Source of the DNA: Pseudoclavibacter chungangensis
GTDB lineage: Bacteria; Actinomycetota; Actinomycetes; Actinomycetales; Microbacteriaceae
Assembly: GCF_013410545.1 (NCBI RefSeq)
Contig: NZ_JACCFV010000001.1
Location: 1,116,001 to 1,180,000, forward strand
Length of the DNA: 64,000 nucleotides
Direction: 5' to 3'
The notes beneath the pieces are model-generated. The model ran no database searches. It was not told where the DNA came from and saw only the letters and a program-made list of their open reading frames with translations. The translations under genes and the position numbers were made by a program. This document shows positions 63,683 to 64,000 of this stretch, piece after piece (position 1 is the first letter of the stretch; each line of letters starts with the position of its first letter).

Positions 63683-64000
63683 GCATCGAGATCAACAACG
63701 AATCGGCCGCCGAGATCGACGAGGCGCGCGTCCTGCGCCTCTCGACCTTCGCACTCGACCAGCTGCACGTGCATCGGGACGCGGAGCTCGCGATCCAGTT
63801 CGTCGAGGTCGGCGTCATGGAGGAACTGCACGTCCAGTGGATGGACGAGCCCGGGCCGACCGACGTCCTGAGCTTCCCCATGGACGAACTGCGTCCGGGG
63901 ACGGCCGACCGCCCGACCCCGCCCGGACTCCTCGGCGACATCGTGCTCTGTCCCGAGGTCGCGGCCGCCCAGGCCGCCGAGAACGGGCAGTCGACGATGG
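63679..64000 (+). CDS. ybeY: rRNA maturation endoribonuclease YbeY (N-terminal part)
   Basis: Begins MSIEINNESAAEIDEARVLR and continues with the YbeY patterns MEELHVQWMDEPGPTDVLSFPMDE and LLGDIVLCPEVAAAQA (each shown only in part here). The zinc-binding HGxLHLxGYDH motif lies beyond the window. Works in 16S rRNA 3'-end maturation and ribosome quality control. The ATG overlaps the phoH stop by 4 nt; the coding region is cut at 64000. Confidence 0.92.
   Translation, partial: MSIEINNESAAEIDEARVLRLSTFALDQLHVHRDAELAIQFVEVGVMEELHVQWMDEPGPTDVLSFPMDELRPGTADRPTPPGLLGDIVLCPEVAAAQAAENGQSTM

Overview
The window is a high-GC (roughly 70 %) bacterial chromosome segment that reads as Actinomycetota, most likely order Micrococcales and probably family Microbacteriaceae. 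Grounds: GTG/TTG starts are common, the gene order is typically actinobacterial (sua5-wecA-atpIBEFHAGDC; nusA-ylxR-infB-rbfA; truB-ribF; rpsO/pnp/M16/dapB; hemW-hrcA-dnaJ-rsmE-HIT-phoH-ybeY), a mycothiol-dependent isomerase-like protein is encoded, and IF2 has the long Gly/Pro/Ala-rich N-terminus usual in actinobacteria. The assignment is inferred from gene content; no 16S or database comparison was possible. I saw no tRNA, rRNA, insertion sequence, phage gene or CRISPR array.

Layout. 1-9.1 kb: end of a probable threonylcarbamoyl-AMP synthase, a WecA/TagO-type lipid-carrier glycosyltransferase and the complete F1Fo ATP synthase operon. 9.1-17.6 kb: YaaA, a DUF5684 membrane protein with a YGQQ-repeat tail, a translationally coupled DUF4192 + FtsK/EccC-like ATPase pair, a divergent asparaginase and the RseP-type site-2 protease. 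17.8-22.9 kb: a six-gene MoxR/DUF58/VWA/TPR (Bat-like) operon whose last five genes follow with overlapping or nearly abutting ends. 23-34.5 kb: proS, nusA-ylxR-infB-rbfA, mutY/panE on the other strand, truB, two small membrane proteins and ribF. 34.5-43 kb: an MDMPI/DinB-like protein, a stand-alone SNF2 helicase, aspA, a hendecad coiled-coil protein and two tandem PrsW-family membrane proteases, the second with about 22 copies of a QYGQQ(A/P) hexapeptide. 43-53.7 kb: FKBP, rpsO, PPK2, metB, pnp, a PEBP-family protein, an M16 peptidase, a histidine phosphatase, an alpha/beta hydrolase, dapB and a TPR-like membrane protein. 53.8-56.9 kb (minus strand): epimerase, FAD oxidoreductase and an ECF41-type sigma factor. 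57-64 kb: hemW, a DUF4870 protein with another low-complexity tail, then hrcA (behind a CIRCE element)-dnaJ-rsmE-HIT-phoH-ybeY (cut by the window end).

How the genes work together: most are housekeeping (energy, translation factors, RNA decay, rRNA maturation, heat-shock control). Accessory or poorly understood parts are the EccC-like orphan, the Bat-like operon, the PrsW pair, the ECF41 locus and three unrelated membrane proteins carrying Q/G/Y/P-rich repeat tails. A window-wide pattern is that at least ten genes have a TANNNT -10 box exactly 6-7 nt before the start codon, the signature expected for leaderless mRNAs. Strong GC-rich hairpins without U-tracts close many transcription units. 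No single locus is convincingly a wholly undescribed system; the best leads are the low-complexity-tail family, the EccC-like/DUF4192 pair and the ECF41 locus with a candidate autoregulated promoter.
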